A stretch of 64,000 bases of DNA from Rhodocollybia butyracea (lineage: Eukaryota > Basidiomycota > Agaricomycetes > Agaricales > Omphalotaceae): positions 124,001 to 188,000 of the forward strand of contig JADNRY010000051.1 of NCBI GenBank assembly GCA_015501585.1, given 5' to 3'. A model generated the notes under the pieces. It saw nothing but the letters and a program-made list of their open reading frames with translations. It had not been told where the DNA came from and did no database searches. The translations under genes and the position numbers were made by a program. This document shows positions 22,876-34,960 of this stretch, piece by piece; within the stretch, counting starts at the first letter, position 1; each line of letters opens with the position of its first letter.

Positions 22876-22924
22876 CAAAGGCCATACCGCCCCGGGATAA
22901 TGACAATAATAATTACCGGCATGG

Positions 22925-23577
22925 AAAGGCATATGAAAGTCAGTCCTACAGAGGTCCAGAATGCTTTGGTTGTGGAGTTTCAGGCCACTGGCTTGGTGAT
23001 TGTCAAGACACCCAAGTCATTATTTGCATGTACTTATGAAGAAAGATGTGCAATCCTACATGTCCAAAGCCTCACAAGAAACTTAATCCCGTGTTCTCCA
23101 AGCTAGCCAAGGCAATACAGAATCTTTCCGGACTCAGGAGATGAGTGGGAAGAAAATTACCGGAGGTCCCGAGAAGAGTTTGCACACTCCAGTGATGGCC
23201 AAGGCTTTGAATCAGAAGTATCATTTGAGTCAGATGAGCTTGTAGACAGCAACTCCGCATATGAGTCTGATGCAGATGACTGGGAATTAAGGCCAGTGTA
23301 TGGAGCGGACCGTGCAGTACAGTCCAAGAGTCGGGATGCCCGACTACAAGCAACTGTAAGTCCTCGGGATAGACCCCGTGCAATATGGTCCCCTGTTCAA
23401 GCCGATGGTACACGTACTCCCTGGAATGCCGGATTGAATAAAGGAAAAGGGGTGAGTGAAATAAATGCCAAGAAAGGCAAATTAGAGAAGGTAGTAGGTG
23501 ATAGAGAAGCACCTATACCACTGATTGATTCTTCAATTCCTACGAAGTCAACTTCATCAAAGATTGATAACATCTGA
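22925..23577 (+). pseudogene. Retroelement gag relic with CCHC zinc knuckle
   Basis: One + frame near 22,950-22,995 gives CFGCGVSGHWLGDC, a perfect CX2CX4HX4C knuckle. Downstream, in shifted frames, is an acidic stretch (SDELVDSNSAYESDADDW, about 23,225-23,285) and then a basic, Lys-rich tail to a stop at 23,577. A gag C-terminal region fits best. Upstream capsid and downstream pol parts are missing. Gypsy or copia origin cannot be decided. Confidence 0.6.
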
Positions 23578-23867
23578 CTTCGTTAGTCATGCATCATTAC
23601 GCTACACTGGCCCTACGATACCGAGAAAAAGTAACTGCCTACCCCACTGCCTTGACCACTTCATTAAAGGCAGTCAGCAATCAACTGTCACCGTCCTTGC
23701 CCTCGGTGTCAGTTCATCCCAGAATGTGACATGTTGTGATCATCATGGTAACTCGTTCCTTAATAGCCCACCTCATACCTGGCTGTTGTCCTTTCCTGCC
23801 CATTCCTTCGCATCTGTAAATCTTCTTCAATTCTAAAAAACAGTCCTAGTTCAGCAAAGTCTTTATA

Positions 23868-25690
23868 ATGAAGGAGGAATCAGCGTCTCCTGTCAGTGAC
23901 CCAAGAAACTATGTCGCTGAGGGAAATTTGTCCAAGGGACTGGGAGACGTCGGCCACAAGGCATGGTCAACAGTACTCGGAGGGTGTGTTTTGTTTTGAT
24001 CTTCTGATTTCCCCCAAAAAAATCCCTGTGCATGCCAGATTCTTGGTTGCAATGGTCACATTTGGCTACACCAACGCCTTTGGTGTGTATCAAGACTTTT
24101 ACACTCGTTCCGGCGCCGCTTCCCCGTCTCGAATTAGCTGGATTGGCTCGATCCAAATGTTCCTCCTTCTTGCGATGTCTTTACCTGCCGGGAAACTGTT
24201 GGATATGGGCCACTTTCGTCAAACAACTGTCATTGGATCCATTTTATATGTCTTTTCGTATGTCATTCTCTCTTCACATGGTCTGCAAAGGTAATCATTA
24301 ATATGTAGGCTTTTCATGCTGTCTATCGCCCACACCGATAAATATTATCAGATATTCCTGTCGCAAGGTGTGGGAATGGGAATTGGCGCCGGTCTCATCT
24401 ACCTTCCTGCTGTTGCTGTACAGTCACGCCATTGGCAGGCTCATCGTGCATTTGCTATGGGCGTGGTGACCATCGGCAAGTCTCTGTTCAATGAATATTG
24501 ATTTTATTTTTTCAAAATAATCGTGTTCTGAAGGTTCTTCTTTGGGCAGTATCCTTTTTCCTATCATGCTGAACCAGCTCTTCAAAAATCCCTCAGTTGG
24601 GTTCGAATGGGGTGTCAGGGCATCTGCTTTTCTCGTCCTTGGACTTCTGATCATCGGAAATCTGCTCATGAGCGACAACCAGCCAGACCTCACGAACAGA
24701 CCCAAACCAGATATGAAGCACTTGATGACAGATGTACCATATTGGCTGTCTATTTTGGCGTAAGTTTGTCTGAGTCCCATCGGAAGCCTTACTGAAGTTG
24801 ATGGTATTGGTATTATAGTTGCATATTGATCAACATGGGTGTATTCTTCCCTTGAAAGTCTTTAAAAAATCTATCTCTTTCGGCCGCAAGTGACGGAGAA
24901 ATTGGATTTTTCAGACTTCTACATACAACTATTTGGGATTGTACACGGAGTTGACGAGAACACTGCATTTTACTTTGTAAGTTATCGTCGCATTCGCGAT
25001 TGAATTCTATTCTTTTTTTGTGAATTTTTGACTGATCCTGAAATCTACAGCTCGCAATTCTCAGTGCAGCCTCGCTCCCTGGTCGACTCTTACCAAATAT
25101 CGTTGCTGATAGGTTCGGTCCACTCAACACTTTGCTTCCTTGTGTAGGAATAAGTGGGGCTATGATATTTGCATTGTACGGGACACTAAATGTCGGGTCT
25201 CTAATGGCATTCGCTATAATCTATGGATTCTTCTCTGGAGCATGTAAGCAATTTCCTCCTCCATCTGCACCAAAGGTACCTGTGGATCTGACCCTGCATA
25301 ATGCGGTGGACACTAGATTTCTCCCTTGTGCCTCCTCTCGTCGCTTCATTAGCAAAGGGGCCGCATGAAATCGGGCAAGTAATTGAATAAAGCCCCTAAA
25401 TAGTATAACACAAACTAACCCTGGCCATCAGAATCAGATTTGGTATTGCATACGCTCTCGCTGGGCTTGGTTTCCTAGTAGGCCCACCTAGCGACGGTCA
25501 GCTTATTGGAATTCGAAATTTTGTTTGGTCAAAGGCTATTATATTCAGCGGGGTAGGTGCTCTTTGTTTTCAAAGGACCTTACTTCTAATATTCTATATT
25601 TGTGTCCAGGTTATCGTTCTAGCTGGTTTTGCTCTTCTCGTTATTGTCCGGTCAATGCAAACAAGGAGAAAGAGTACAAAACTTGTCTGA
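23868..25690 (+). CDS. MFS monocarboxylate-type transporter
   Basis: A 10-exon gene giving 425 residues when spliced: exons 23868-23983, 24039-24257, 24309-24475, 24534-24759, 24819-24853, 24915-24976, 25051-25243, 25317-25374, 25432-25552, 25610-25690, all phase-consistent. It matches the fungal monocarboxylate porter family: WSTVLGGF then TNAFGVYQDFY in TM1, YYQIFLSQGVGMGIG in TM4, ASLPGRLLPN with DRFGPLNTLLPC in the C-terminal half, and GLGFLVGPPSDGQLIG. It should move small organic acids or related solutes across a membrane with protons; the substrate is not readable. The introns starting at 24,476 and 25,375 have GC donors (GCAAGT), and the intron at 24,854 has GA where GT is expected, restoring the conserved FFPYFY only if used. 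If GA is not spliced, translation stops after about 255 residues. Confidence 0.88.
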
Positions 25691-27065
25691 GTAGAGGTTG
25701 ACAATGTTGCGACAACTTTAAGTAGGACTCTGGTATTGAGATTTACGTTTGCATTATGTCCGCACATCTACATGTCAATACGTTTTCTGTGACGTTGGCT
25801 GTTACGTTGCCTGAAATGCCTTTTGCCATGCAATGGACATCAGGAAAACCAGCTTCCTTGCCTCGCCCCTCCTACACCTAGCATGTGATATGTCATGTCG
25901 ATCATCTATCCAGCTTACGGACCTATACAGCCCATCACCCTATAACCTATAACCTAATTATACAACTTATTATCCACACCAGCTCTTCGCTTGAGTGTCC
26001 TTAATGCTGTTCTTCAAGACGCTTTTAAAGGTTATCTCCTGAATCCTGTAAATTACTTGCGCTGCGGTGAGTCTTGTCACTGTGCTTTGCCCAGAGGAGT
26101 GGAACGAAGCTTCATAGTGGGATGCATCAGCTAACAACGATCCCTTTCGTGCCCCGGTAACAAAACTTCACAGCCGAGTCGCTGAGCGCCTGTGGGCCTC
26201 GGACAGGCGGAGGGCGTAATGAGCTACGGTAGACGAGTGAAAGGCTGTCGTTTAGTCTAGACAGAAACACTGAGAATCACGCGTATTGACAAGACCGCGT
26301 TATATTCCAAACGGCGAGACACAAAGCCTACTAGCAACGAAGAGAACTAACGGTGGTGGTGGTCGGTTACGGTAAGGTATGAATACGAAATAAGCTAAAT
26401 GTATAGGTGCGTGATCGTCAAATGTAAGCTTGTAAGGATGGCGCCATCCTTCCAACGAGCGCAAGTGATTCGAAGTAATCAACAAAAAGTTCTTTGGATT
26501 TCCAGCTTTCAATCTTCCAAAAGTCAGCAGGCGCTGAGCTATAGAGTACCCTGAGGGAAATCAAGTTGCGTGCGCAGTTTATTCATCATTTGGCGAAGAT
26601 CCTTCTGTGGTACTACTAGCATTATCGGTGCCCTTATAACTGGACACCTTCACACTCGCCTGCTCACGCTCAACATTCGAGTAATGCCGTAATGCTCACA
26701 TTCAGCGTTGCCAAATGTGGGTGGGTTAGGGTTAGGGGTTAGGGTTCGGGACATTGTCCAGCGCGCAAAACGAGGCCCGAAATTTTGCGCTCTTAAATTA
26801 AGTAATTGAGTATTATTATTACTGAGTGTGAGCGTGAGCTTTACGGCATTGTGAGTGTGAGCTTTACGTTGCGAGTATGAAGGTGTCTGGTTATCTATAT
26901 GCTCATTCATAGCATTATTCTGGAGTTGGATGCTTTCCGAATCCACCCGAGATGCAGGATCTTGTGTGTCCCGAACGAAATAGCAATAAATGACACCGAT
27001 TGTTAAATAATTACAGTCTTAGTCTACAATGGCTTCCTCAAGATAGCCACCCATATTTCTTGTCT
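25691..27065. other. Intergenic region containing a telomere-like tract
   Basis: No supportable gene. The minus-strand frame at 26,300-26,512 has no family resemblance. A TTAGGG-type tract is listed separately. Confidence 0.5.
26719..26750 (+). repeat. Interstitial telomere-like TTAGGG tract
   Basis: Four imperfect units, GGTTAGGGTTAGGGGTTAGGG and a degenerate neighbour, read on the plus strand. Basidiomycete telomeres are TTAGGG repeats (family knowledge). Confidence 0.75.
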
Positions 27066-29167
27066 TCAGGCACTGTTACTCTTCGGGGTAGGATCTGTGA
27101 GAGTGCTCGCAACTGTATTAACCACAATCCCCCTTTCTAGATCCTGCTCTCTCCCAACGACCTTATCCATGTCTGGCTTCACAGATGCGACATTGACTGG
27201 GGTGTTACCCCATTGGTCCGCAATGTTAAGCTCATATACACCTGTTGTTATAATTCCTGTGTCTGGATTTCGGACACCGTGAGCCTATAGTAGACTGTCA
27301 GGAGAGGATCATACACGTTGGTTATCAATTGACGTACATTGGGGGGACGGGTAAAGCGAATGGCAGTGTTGATGCTAGGTCCTCCGCTGTCCTGGAAAAG
27401 AACGCTGTTGCCTGGGACTGCCGGACCATTGAGATTACCCCATCCGTGTCGTGCGTTCAGACTATTTCAAACAAGATAATCTCAGTCAAAAGCAAGCGCT
27501 GCTGATGTCGAAGGCCCTTACGTGCTCAACAAGGCATTTGTGTACAGTTTCGAAAGAGAAAAGTCCCTGTCAGAGGTGTTTGTCCATCATTGTCGTTAAA
27601 CTACGCAAACTCAGCTACTTACCAGACAAAATTGACGGTTGTATTCTGAGTTTAAAATTGACTTTAGTTCAAAAACAAGGCTGGGTTCATTATAAGGGCT
27701 CACTGGGCTTGCAAGGAATAAGACAAAATCCAGGATGGCCGACACTGAGGTTATTAATCCAGTCTGAACAGTCACTGCAATGTAGGGTTAAAATCAGAGC
27801 GGAAATACAATGATGAAAACCAAACACTTGCATCGAATGATTCGGGTGATAGCATCGTCTGTGGCTCTGACGTGAGTACGCGATTTCCACTATTGAATGA
27901 AAACATTAGCTGTTTGAAATTGACAACGAATTTCAATGTTTGTACTGACCAGGCTCCATACAAGGGAGCAAGTTATCAAAATATCAGTTACAGCAGTACA
28001 CGAAAGCGCCTGTACAACTGCGGCCTTGAATTGGTGTAGCTTAGAGTATTCATTAATGAGAACAGTAAGGATAGCATTTGCAATGCCACCAACTAAAATT
28101 ACCCGTTATTAGAAAGGCAATGAGAAAACTAGATTGGAATTGAACCTACTTAATCCGGATATCGAGAAAATGATGATAATCCACATGAGCCAGCTGGATT
28201 GGCTTATGATTTTGATGCGCCATGCCATGAATATTTGAATGGGGCAGGCGATCAGCACGGTCACGAGAGGATCTATGAACAATTATGAGTTCTTGGATGA
28301 AATGCTACACTTTTCATGTAAGATATACCAGCAGCAAACACTGCCAAATCAGCAAGGTTAACAAAAGACGATGACGCAATCAAATTAAAACATACTGATA
28401 GGAACTTTTGTCACAGCTTCTTCAGTACCTGTAAGTGTGGAGTCAGCACTGAACTTATATAGGTTGGGTAGTAACTCGGATAAAAGTCTCCGGAAGGCTT
28501 AAATTGTGCAAAATGGTGAACTCACCATATCTGACAACTAATGGCTCCAATATCAGGCCCATATCAAAGCCTGTTTATCAACAAGAAATTGAGACTCTGC
28601 AAGTTGATGAATTAGCCGAAAAGGTATTCACCTGTATTGAGGGTTTCCATGATGTAGAGATACCTTTGACATAAATTAGTTGCTCGAACAGCTCACGGAC
28701 ATCCTGAGACTGCGAGACTATAACTCACCAGACCTTGAATTTGTGCACCTTGTAATCAATAAAATTGAACAAAGTCAATAATGTCAAGCTCACCAAGCCT
28801 CTTATTGACGAGGAGTCCCTACGAAAATCCAATCATTTGAAGTTCTCAGAGATTAAAACACTGAACTGGTCTTACTTCTTGTACGTCTGGAAATAAATGA
28901 AGGTCTGCCACAAATTATACATAACATTGTTTCCAAATCATGAGAACACCGTTTACCTGCACCGATAAAACACCTAAAAGTATATGAGAAAAAGATAATG
29001 TGAGAGGAGTTATATGTTGCTGAAAGGTTCGGGCCTTACCATACAATATGCAGTTGAGGAATACGCCAACAAGCATTGGCCCGAAACTGAGTGATACAAA
29101 GTTAGCCCATACTGTGGTGTCTGACGTAGAAGGAGTCTGAGACTTGCATCATGGTAATGGCAGACAT
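27066..29167 (-). CDS. DUF6534-family multi-pass membrane protein (start codon region frameshifted)
   Basis: The minus strand splices into at least 16 exons of about 360 residues. In order: VWANFVSLSFGPMLVGVFLN and ILYGVLSVQ; YLYIMETLNT then GFDMGLILEPLVVRYG; NPLVTVLIACPIQIFMAWR; GGIANAILTVL and AVTDILITCSLVW; RATDDAITRIIRLTVQTGLI; FSLSKLYTNALLSTLNAR; and a Ser/Pro-rich tail ending at 27,066. This is the agaricomycete DUF6534 order, a seven-TM family of unknown function. Selected exons are 28526-28570, 28150-28272, 27950-28092, 27832-27889, 27704-27774, 27338-27461 and 27066-27284. The intron 27,775-27,831 has a GC donor (GCAAGT). The likely ATGs (29,165, 29,150) are one base out of frame with exon 1, so the copy may be damaged or use another start. 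Confidence 0.8.
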
Positions 29168-30559
29168 TGTCTCAAAATTGTAGGGGAGAGAATAGACGGT
29201 GTGTGGGGACCGAGGGAAAGGCCCTCTGCTTAGAATACTTTTCAGCGGTGTGTTCGTTCTTTTAACCAATGAACCACCGATAGAAGACGATAGGGCAATT
29301 GTAAATCATGATCTAATCTTTACTAAATAATCCCAAGCACTCGATTGCTGGCAATCAGCAAACAAAAGCGCCTTACAACCTTTTTACATGTCAACTCACA
29401 TGTCAAACCCCCAGTGCATGGACAGATTAGAATTCATGGACAGATTGACAGTTTGTATAGCCCTACGCAGGTATATGAAGGTAGCCAAGCCGTCAAAATC
29501 CGGGCCCTGAATTTTGGCCCGGCCTCAGATTTTCAAAGCCCTGATGCATATGTCTAACAGTGTAATGATGATATACACGGCGAAGTCACGAAGTACCTAT
29601 GTCAAGCAATAGCCATACTTTCAGTACTGATACTATGAAGGGAAGGCATACTATCATTGTCCAAAATGATAGGCAGAGGACATTCTTCACAATGACAGTA
29701 AGTTTTGTTGCGTACTCATGTGCTCGATAGCCTGTCGCAACATTTCAGGTCTGGCCGTGAGCATAATTGATTGATATTTCAGGGCGGTATGACTGAGTGT
29801 AAATCGGCATTTTGGTTACGACGAATATGTATGCAATTATGCCGTTGACAACTGTGGAGAATTGCTGATGACATACAATCAGTCAACTTTATCTATTGGC
29901 TCTGATTTCTGGCACCTGAACTCATCCCAGGCACACTATCATTGTCCGAAATGATACATCCCAGGCAGAGCACAGTCTTCACAATGACAGTGAGTTTTGT
30001 TGCAATCCATTGTGTGTACTCGTGTGCTCGATAGCCTGCCGCAACATTTTCGTTGAACAATCAGCCAACTTTATCTATTGGCTTTGATTTCTCGCACCTG
30101 AACTCATCCCAAGGCAAATCACTTCGAAGATCAATAGTATGTGCCATGTACTGGGTGGGTGATAAGGCCTGTGGGAATTGGGTCAACCTCAAGGCGATTC
30201 AAGCAAGCCTCGGTTGAAAGAGATTACAAAGTATCTTATCGAAACCGGAGCATCGATGGATATGACTCTTGTTACCTGGCGGGGGTGTAAGTATTCAATT
30301 CCATACTCATTCTTGTCCTGAGTATTTTTTAGATCAGCGCTGCTCGATACCCAGCCTGGGCGCTGCTGGCACGGGACTATCTTGCCGTTATGGCTTCATT
30401 AGTTTCTAGTAGTGAGCGAGCCTACTTATCGATTGCAGGAATATAAGCATCGGAATCGTTTGAAGGGGGATATCATCGAAGCACTCCAGTTTTCTAAAAT
30501 AGTACCAACATGATCTCATTTCTCATATTCCTTCACCGACTTCACAGACAGAGCTTTCC
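29168..30559. other. Intergenic, with a hAT-like end and a partial tandem duplication
   Basis: No gene. Around 29,490-29,545 a GGGCCCTGAATTTTGGCCCGG stretch recalls hAT-like subterminal sequence. The duplication at 29,645-30,115 is listed separately. Confidence 0.5.
29645..30115 (+). repeat. Tandem segmental duplication (A-spacer-B-A'-B')
   Basis: Segment A (ACTATCATTGTCC to CGCAACATTT, about 29,650-29,750) recurs at about 29,936-30,050. Segment B (CAACTTTATCTATTGGCT, then CACCTGAACTCATCCCA, about 29,880-29,930) recurs at about 30,066-30,112. In the first unit A and B are separated by an extra roughly 120 bases. Confidence 0.75.
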
Positions 30560-31540
30560 TTGTTGGATTTGGAGGTAGATGATATGTCAGAGGCGCCTCA
30601 AGACGGAGGTAAAGCTATTTTTGGAGACAGCTTGTTCGTGGGATGAACTCATCATGGAGGGTGACAACGAGGACAATCCTGAGATCTTTGATATGCAATT
30701 TAAGTAGTATAGAATTTTGGTTGGACGCCCCTGTCGCTATTTCTTGCTACTAAGCCCAGGCTCAAGCCAAAGCCGGCCGGCAAATCACTACGCGGCGGCA
30801 CAGGGAAATTTGAGGCCGCAGGGAATTTCACAGAGGACAACTTTCTGAAATACGTAACAAGTACAATACTGGACACCGGGAATGTGGATGCAAGGGGTGC
30901 TGTATGGGAAAAGCCGGCGACAGATGATGAAGGCCGCGCGCTCGCTCCCCTCGAGTCTATGATTCCGATATCCCGCTAAAATAGTCCGGGGGGAACTTGC
31001 TGGCCTCTGGGGGACAGTGGACAGTTTTGAGGAATCACTGTCAGTGGACCGTTCAACATCTACCCAGGTGCGTTAAAATCAATTTAGAAGAGCCGACAGG
31101 CTACTCCCCCTCCCATGTCATTGTGACACCGGGAACCGCCTCTTTCGACACAACCGATCCCCAACTAACCCCCATCACCCGAGCGCAGCTGCCCATTATG
31201 CCCCGCTCCGCGGTAATGGAACATAACATAGTTGGGCTAACAGTCTCAAGCACGTATCTTGACAGTTGCTTTGGGCTTGACTGCTTCACAAATCTGTCAT
31301 ACGTTCTCTCAAGGATAACGGAAATAGGTGAAGTTTGCTTTGTATAAGGGCATGGGACAGACGCTTACTGCCAAAAGCAAAAAAGGATACGGATTGACTG
31401 GTCAGACTTCCAGGATTAATATTTGGTATCACTTTTTGCTACTCGTGTGTGCCTTGGCTGCGAACGCTGCAATTAATATTCCTGCTGCTACCACCCGTAT
31501 GAACACCTAACCTAACATCTGGCGCAATTGAATCCAGCTG
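30560..31540 (+). other. Possible coding fragments, family unknown
   Basis: Near 30,578-30,645 a frame reads LEVDDMSEAPQDGGKAIFGD. At about 30,765-30,979 an uninterrupted frame contains GGTGKFEAAGNFTEDNF and WEKPATDDEGRALAPLESM and stops at 30,979. A 116-codon frame follows at 30,997-31,347. The composition looks protein-like, but I recognise no family and cannot join them with convincing splice sites. It could be an exon cluster of a lineage-specific gene. Confidence 0.25.
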
Positions 31541-31849
31541 GGTTTCTAGCCAAGAACCCCCTCTCCGGAAATAGACCAGCTCAATTTAGCAGGCCCGGTG
31601 CTAATCGATACCGGAGTCTGACTGCGGCCCTTAATAAACCTCTCACGGAATCCCCGTCACTAGTAACAGCTTAATGAGACGGATCGATTCACTATCTACA
31701 TGCGATACTATCATTATCATACTACTGGCATGATGGTTCAGAAGATTCGGGGTGGGTCTGGCTATTGGCTGCAAAACTCTGGGCTGAATTCACATGGAAC
31801 ACTTCTGCTCAGATTAATGGATGAAGGTCATTTATGACGGGATTGACAG

Positions 31850-33997
31850 TAACAGCACCCCAGCCTCCCAAATATTGAGCTACTGTCCAGGATGCAAGCT
31901 GACTCTCCTCCTACCCCATACTGCACCAAATCTCGCTTTAGTAACTGTAAGACGCATAGTGGCAGGCTGATATTCTCCGTTGAAAGACCTTCTGACTTCC
32001 GGTTCAGGTTCATCATGGATGCATGTCCTGTATCCGAATTTTCCGAGCCAAATGAGGGATCTGTGAATGCCGAAGGCAAAGTTAGTTTCTCTGTTAGTAC
32101 CAACTTACGACTGAAACCGTAGCGGTCCGGATCGGAACGACATTACAAGCGCCTGCCGGTTATCTTTTCTTCTCGACTTCGTTATTTCTTGAAGTTCTTA
32201 CAAGTCTGCTACTTCTTTGACTGACCGTAATCGATGATGTGAACGTCGAAGACTCTAGGAGATGTATCAGAGCCCAAAGGACACGATGAACCGGAGACGA
32301 AGCACGACAAACGAGACTATTAGCAGCGGAACTCTGCGGTGCAGGATTGGGATAGGGATTCGCCCCAGGTTCAAGCTGACAGAGTGCGTGACACAACCCC
32401 TTTTTTAAACCGAATCACTCACAACTATGACAGCGAGACAAAACCTCATCACAAAAAACTCATCACAGCGCAATTCTCCTTTCAGATCCTTCAGGCACTG
32501 AACTGCACGAGAAGTGATCACCGACTGTCCGTCATCTTCCTCGTCAATTGTTTGAGCTCCTTTCCACTGCCATTGATACCAGATAGTCTTTCCATCCGTC
32601 TATCCAGCTTGTCCGCCGATTTCACGGAAACGCTCAAACAGTCTTAAGAGAGATCAGTGACTCTGCGAGATCGGTTTCTGTAAGGAAAAACAAATTTAAA
32701 CCTCATTGATCTGCGCTATTGCATCGTGGTACCATTAGTCTTTCATCGAAGAAGAACAATGCGGTACGTGTCTTGCCATTTATAAATTGCTTAGGTTGCT
32801 TACATTGCTCTTATAGAGCGACTTCTACTCCTGGCGCGAAATTTTTCCAGCTCTACATCGACTCCGAGGTGTTCGTGAGCCTCTACGCGCCACGAGGCAC
32901 ACGCAGGCGAGTAGTCCATCAAAGAAAGTAAGAAGCGGCTGAAGCTTTTCGCGGAGAGAGTTTCTTCCCGTGGGCTCAGCGAGAAACATGAACTCAAGCT
33001 CAAGCAGAGCCACGAAGTGAGTCCTTTTTAGAGCTGAATATGTTTATTCTGAACATTAAAAAGGTAATCTCTCTTCTGTTGTCTTATGTCGCTCTTATAC
33101 AATCTATACCGTTCTCTTCTGCTCTACACAGTTTGAACAAGTAAACGTCGACCCAATCCGCAAAATTCTCAAGAAACACGCTAAACCAACCGCTTTACCT
33201 CATCCTTTTCCGAACGGGCAAGACTACTTTACTCAAGCACTCGCGCTCGCCCCACGTTCTAGCCCCAACTCGTCCTCCACTCTCATTAACGCCTCTCCCA
33301 ATTCTTCATCCCTCATCAAAGCCTCCCCCCCCCGAATCCTCGTGCAAGCCCTCGGTGAAACCCCCCTCCCTATCATCCCCTAGCTTGATGCCTACTCCTG
33401 CGTCATATGCACCAACATCGCGTTTAAACCCATCTGTCTCGGGTGTAGCCATCTCTTTTGCGCGCGCTGCTCGGTGAAAATGCGGAAACGGCGGCACGTA
33501 TAATCTCTTTAGTGCATGTACCGCATGTCAGGGTCTCACCGCAAGCCTTCTACCATAAGTTCTGGTCCTCTCCGAAAGTATGTATTAAAAATGACTCTGT
33601 TGCATAGGTGGGCGGGATATCATACCAATTGTAATGGTCACTCCTATCAAATACCACGTAAGGTGATTGTCCGATGTGTAGAGCGCCGACTGTGGGGCGG
33701 GCTGATGGATGTGAGTGTTTTTTGTCTTAATTGTCATTTCCTAATCCGCTCCGTCTACCGTTCCCTCTAGCGAACATCGACTAGGTCCTAATAAATTTTA
33801 TGAAAGACTGGCACGAGAAGCTCAAGACGAGAAGGAGGCGACAGAGGAACAGCTTAGGGAGATGGGGTTCTATACCAGTCAGAAGTTTGTTACGTGAGGG
33901 AAGGGGAGACGCAAAGGAGCTGGTCGATTTTGATCGGACGGGTTGGGTCGTTGTGGGTGATTGTGGGTTTTCACAGCTCATGTTAGAGGAACGATGA
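31850..33997 (+). pseudogene. SPX-RING ubiquitin ligase pseudogene, copy B
   Basis: A broken copy of the gene at 38,605. It begins with an inverted fragment of exon 2 (31,960-32,100), then part of exon 2 in forward orientation (about 32,260-32,385), exon 3 (about 32,480-32,640), exon 4 (about 32,818-33,060, with LYIDSEVF in shifted frames), exon 5 (about 33,130-33,490) and exon 6 (about 33,775-33,985). The RING cysteines are visible (CVICTNIAFK, FCARC) but the RING is split by a 160-base insertion with CACGTA on both sides (33,495-33,660). The first exon is missing and several frames are broken. Confidence 0.8.
33495..33660. mobile_element. 160-base insertion with 6-base flanking duplication
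   Basis: Compared with the intact gene, which reads directly from the Arg-rich part of the RING into GTGATTGTCCGATGTGT, this copy carries an extra 160 bases bounded by CACGTA at 33,495-33,500 and 33,655-33,660. No clear terminal inverted repeats and no coding capacity. Confidence 0.6.
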
Positions 33998-34179
33998 ACA
34001 ACGGATAGGAAGGAAGGGACGGAAAAAAATACCCTGCACGATACCAGCCAGAACTGTGTTGTTATGTGAGCGTGAGTTATGAAAGTTTCGAGGCGGAATG
34101 GTGTTTGGGTGGTGTGTTTTTGGTTCGTACTAGCTATGTCCTATGTCCTATATCTATTACACTCACTGGACGAATCTTG

Positions 34180-34445
34180 TTGCCGTACCGTGTTGTACAG
34201 ATAAGTCAAAAAGCCGATCCGCACCGATCTTCCTGCAACTTGACTGGTTCGAGGTCAATGTTTCAGTCAGCAACATGGATCTCATCGCCGCTCTCAAACT
34301 CGTGCCTTCACTCATTAATATCTAATCTTGAGGTCGACGATACGCCTACTGATACGCCTGCTAGCGGTGACCCGATGAGCCTTAGCACGGTTCATTCACA
34401 ACCTACACGGTGAGATACATTGATCGAGTCTGTACTCGGAATCAA
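34180..34445 (+). pseudogene. F-box protein relic (C-terminal fragment)
   Basis: The + frames contain DLIAALKLVPSLIN, followed in shifted frames by the equivalent of the DDRPAASDDQM region and RFIRSLHG. These match about residues 405-475 of the intact F-box protein at 55,005. The F-box itself is missing. Confidence 0.75.
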
Positions 34446-34960
34446 GTATCGAGTTCGGCGGGCTGCCTGAAATTTGGCCAGTCCCTACACGTCTCAGGGA
34501 GATATCTCCGAGGTGCTGAAGAGATGATGGAGGTCGAGAATTTGATGGCTTGGACTTCTAGATGGGATAGACAGGACAGGCGGACAGGAACCCGAAGGAG
34601 AAAGGAGGGAAAGAGGATCAATATCAGTAACCGGTTTCTACACGAAGTTCGAACAGCACAATGAATAAGGAATAGAAACAATAACGCTCATATTCGTTTG
34701 CCCCCCCACAGCCGGCCTCCTTTATTTCGGCCAACCCCCTCTGCATCTTCACCATCCACCTTAAAGAGAAGGGTGTTCACACCTGATCATGACAGATGTG
34801 TTTAAACGCGATGTTGGCGAAGCTAGCGCAAGAGTAGTCGTCGAGGTGGGGGGGAGGAGGGTCTCGCCGAGGGCTTGGATGTGGATTCGGGGAGGGAGGT
34901 GCCGGTCAGGGGTGGTGTAGGAGGAGGCAATAGGGAATTCGAAGCGTGGTGCGAGCGCCA
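34446..34960 (-). pseudogene. SPX-RING 3' fragment, copy F (inverted)
   Basis: The minus strand carries the region before the RING (IQALGETLLP), a decayed RING start and the intron/exon 6 region, homologous to exons 5-6 of the intact SPX-RING gene. Key RING cysteines are lost. It sits between the F-box relic and the seven-TM gene, as the equivalent fragment does at 41,700-42,340. Confidence 0.65.

Noticed and set aside
27451..27813. 120-residue plus-strand frame
   Set aside because: It overlaps the exons of the DUF6534 gene on the other strand, which has clear family motifs.
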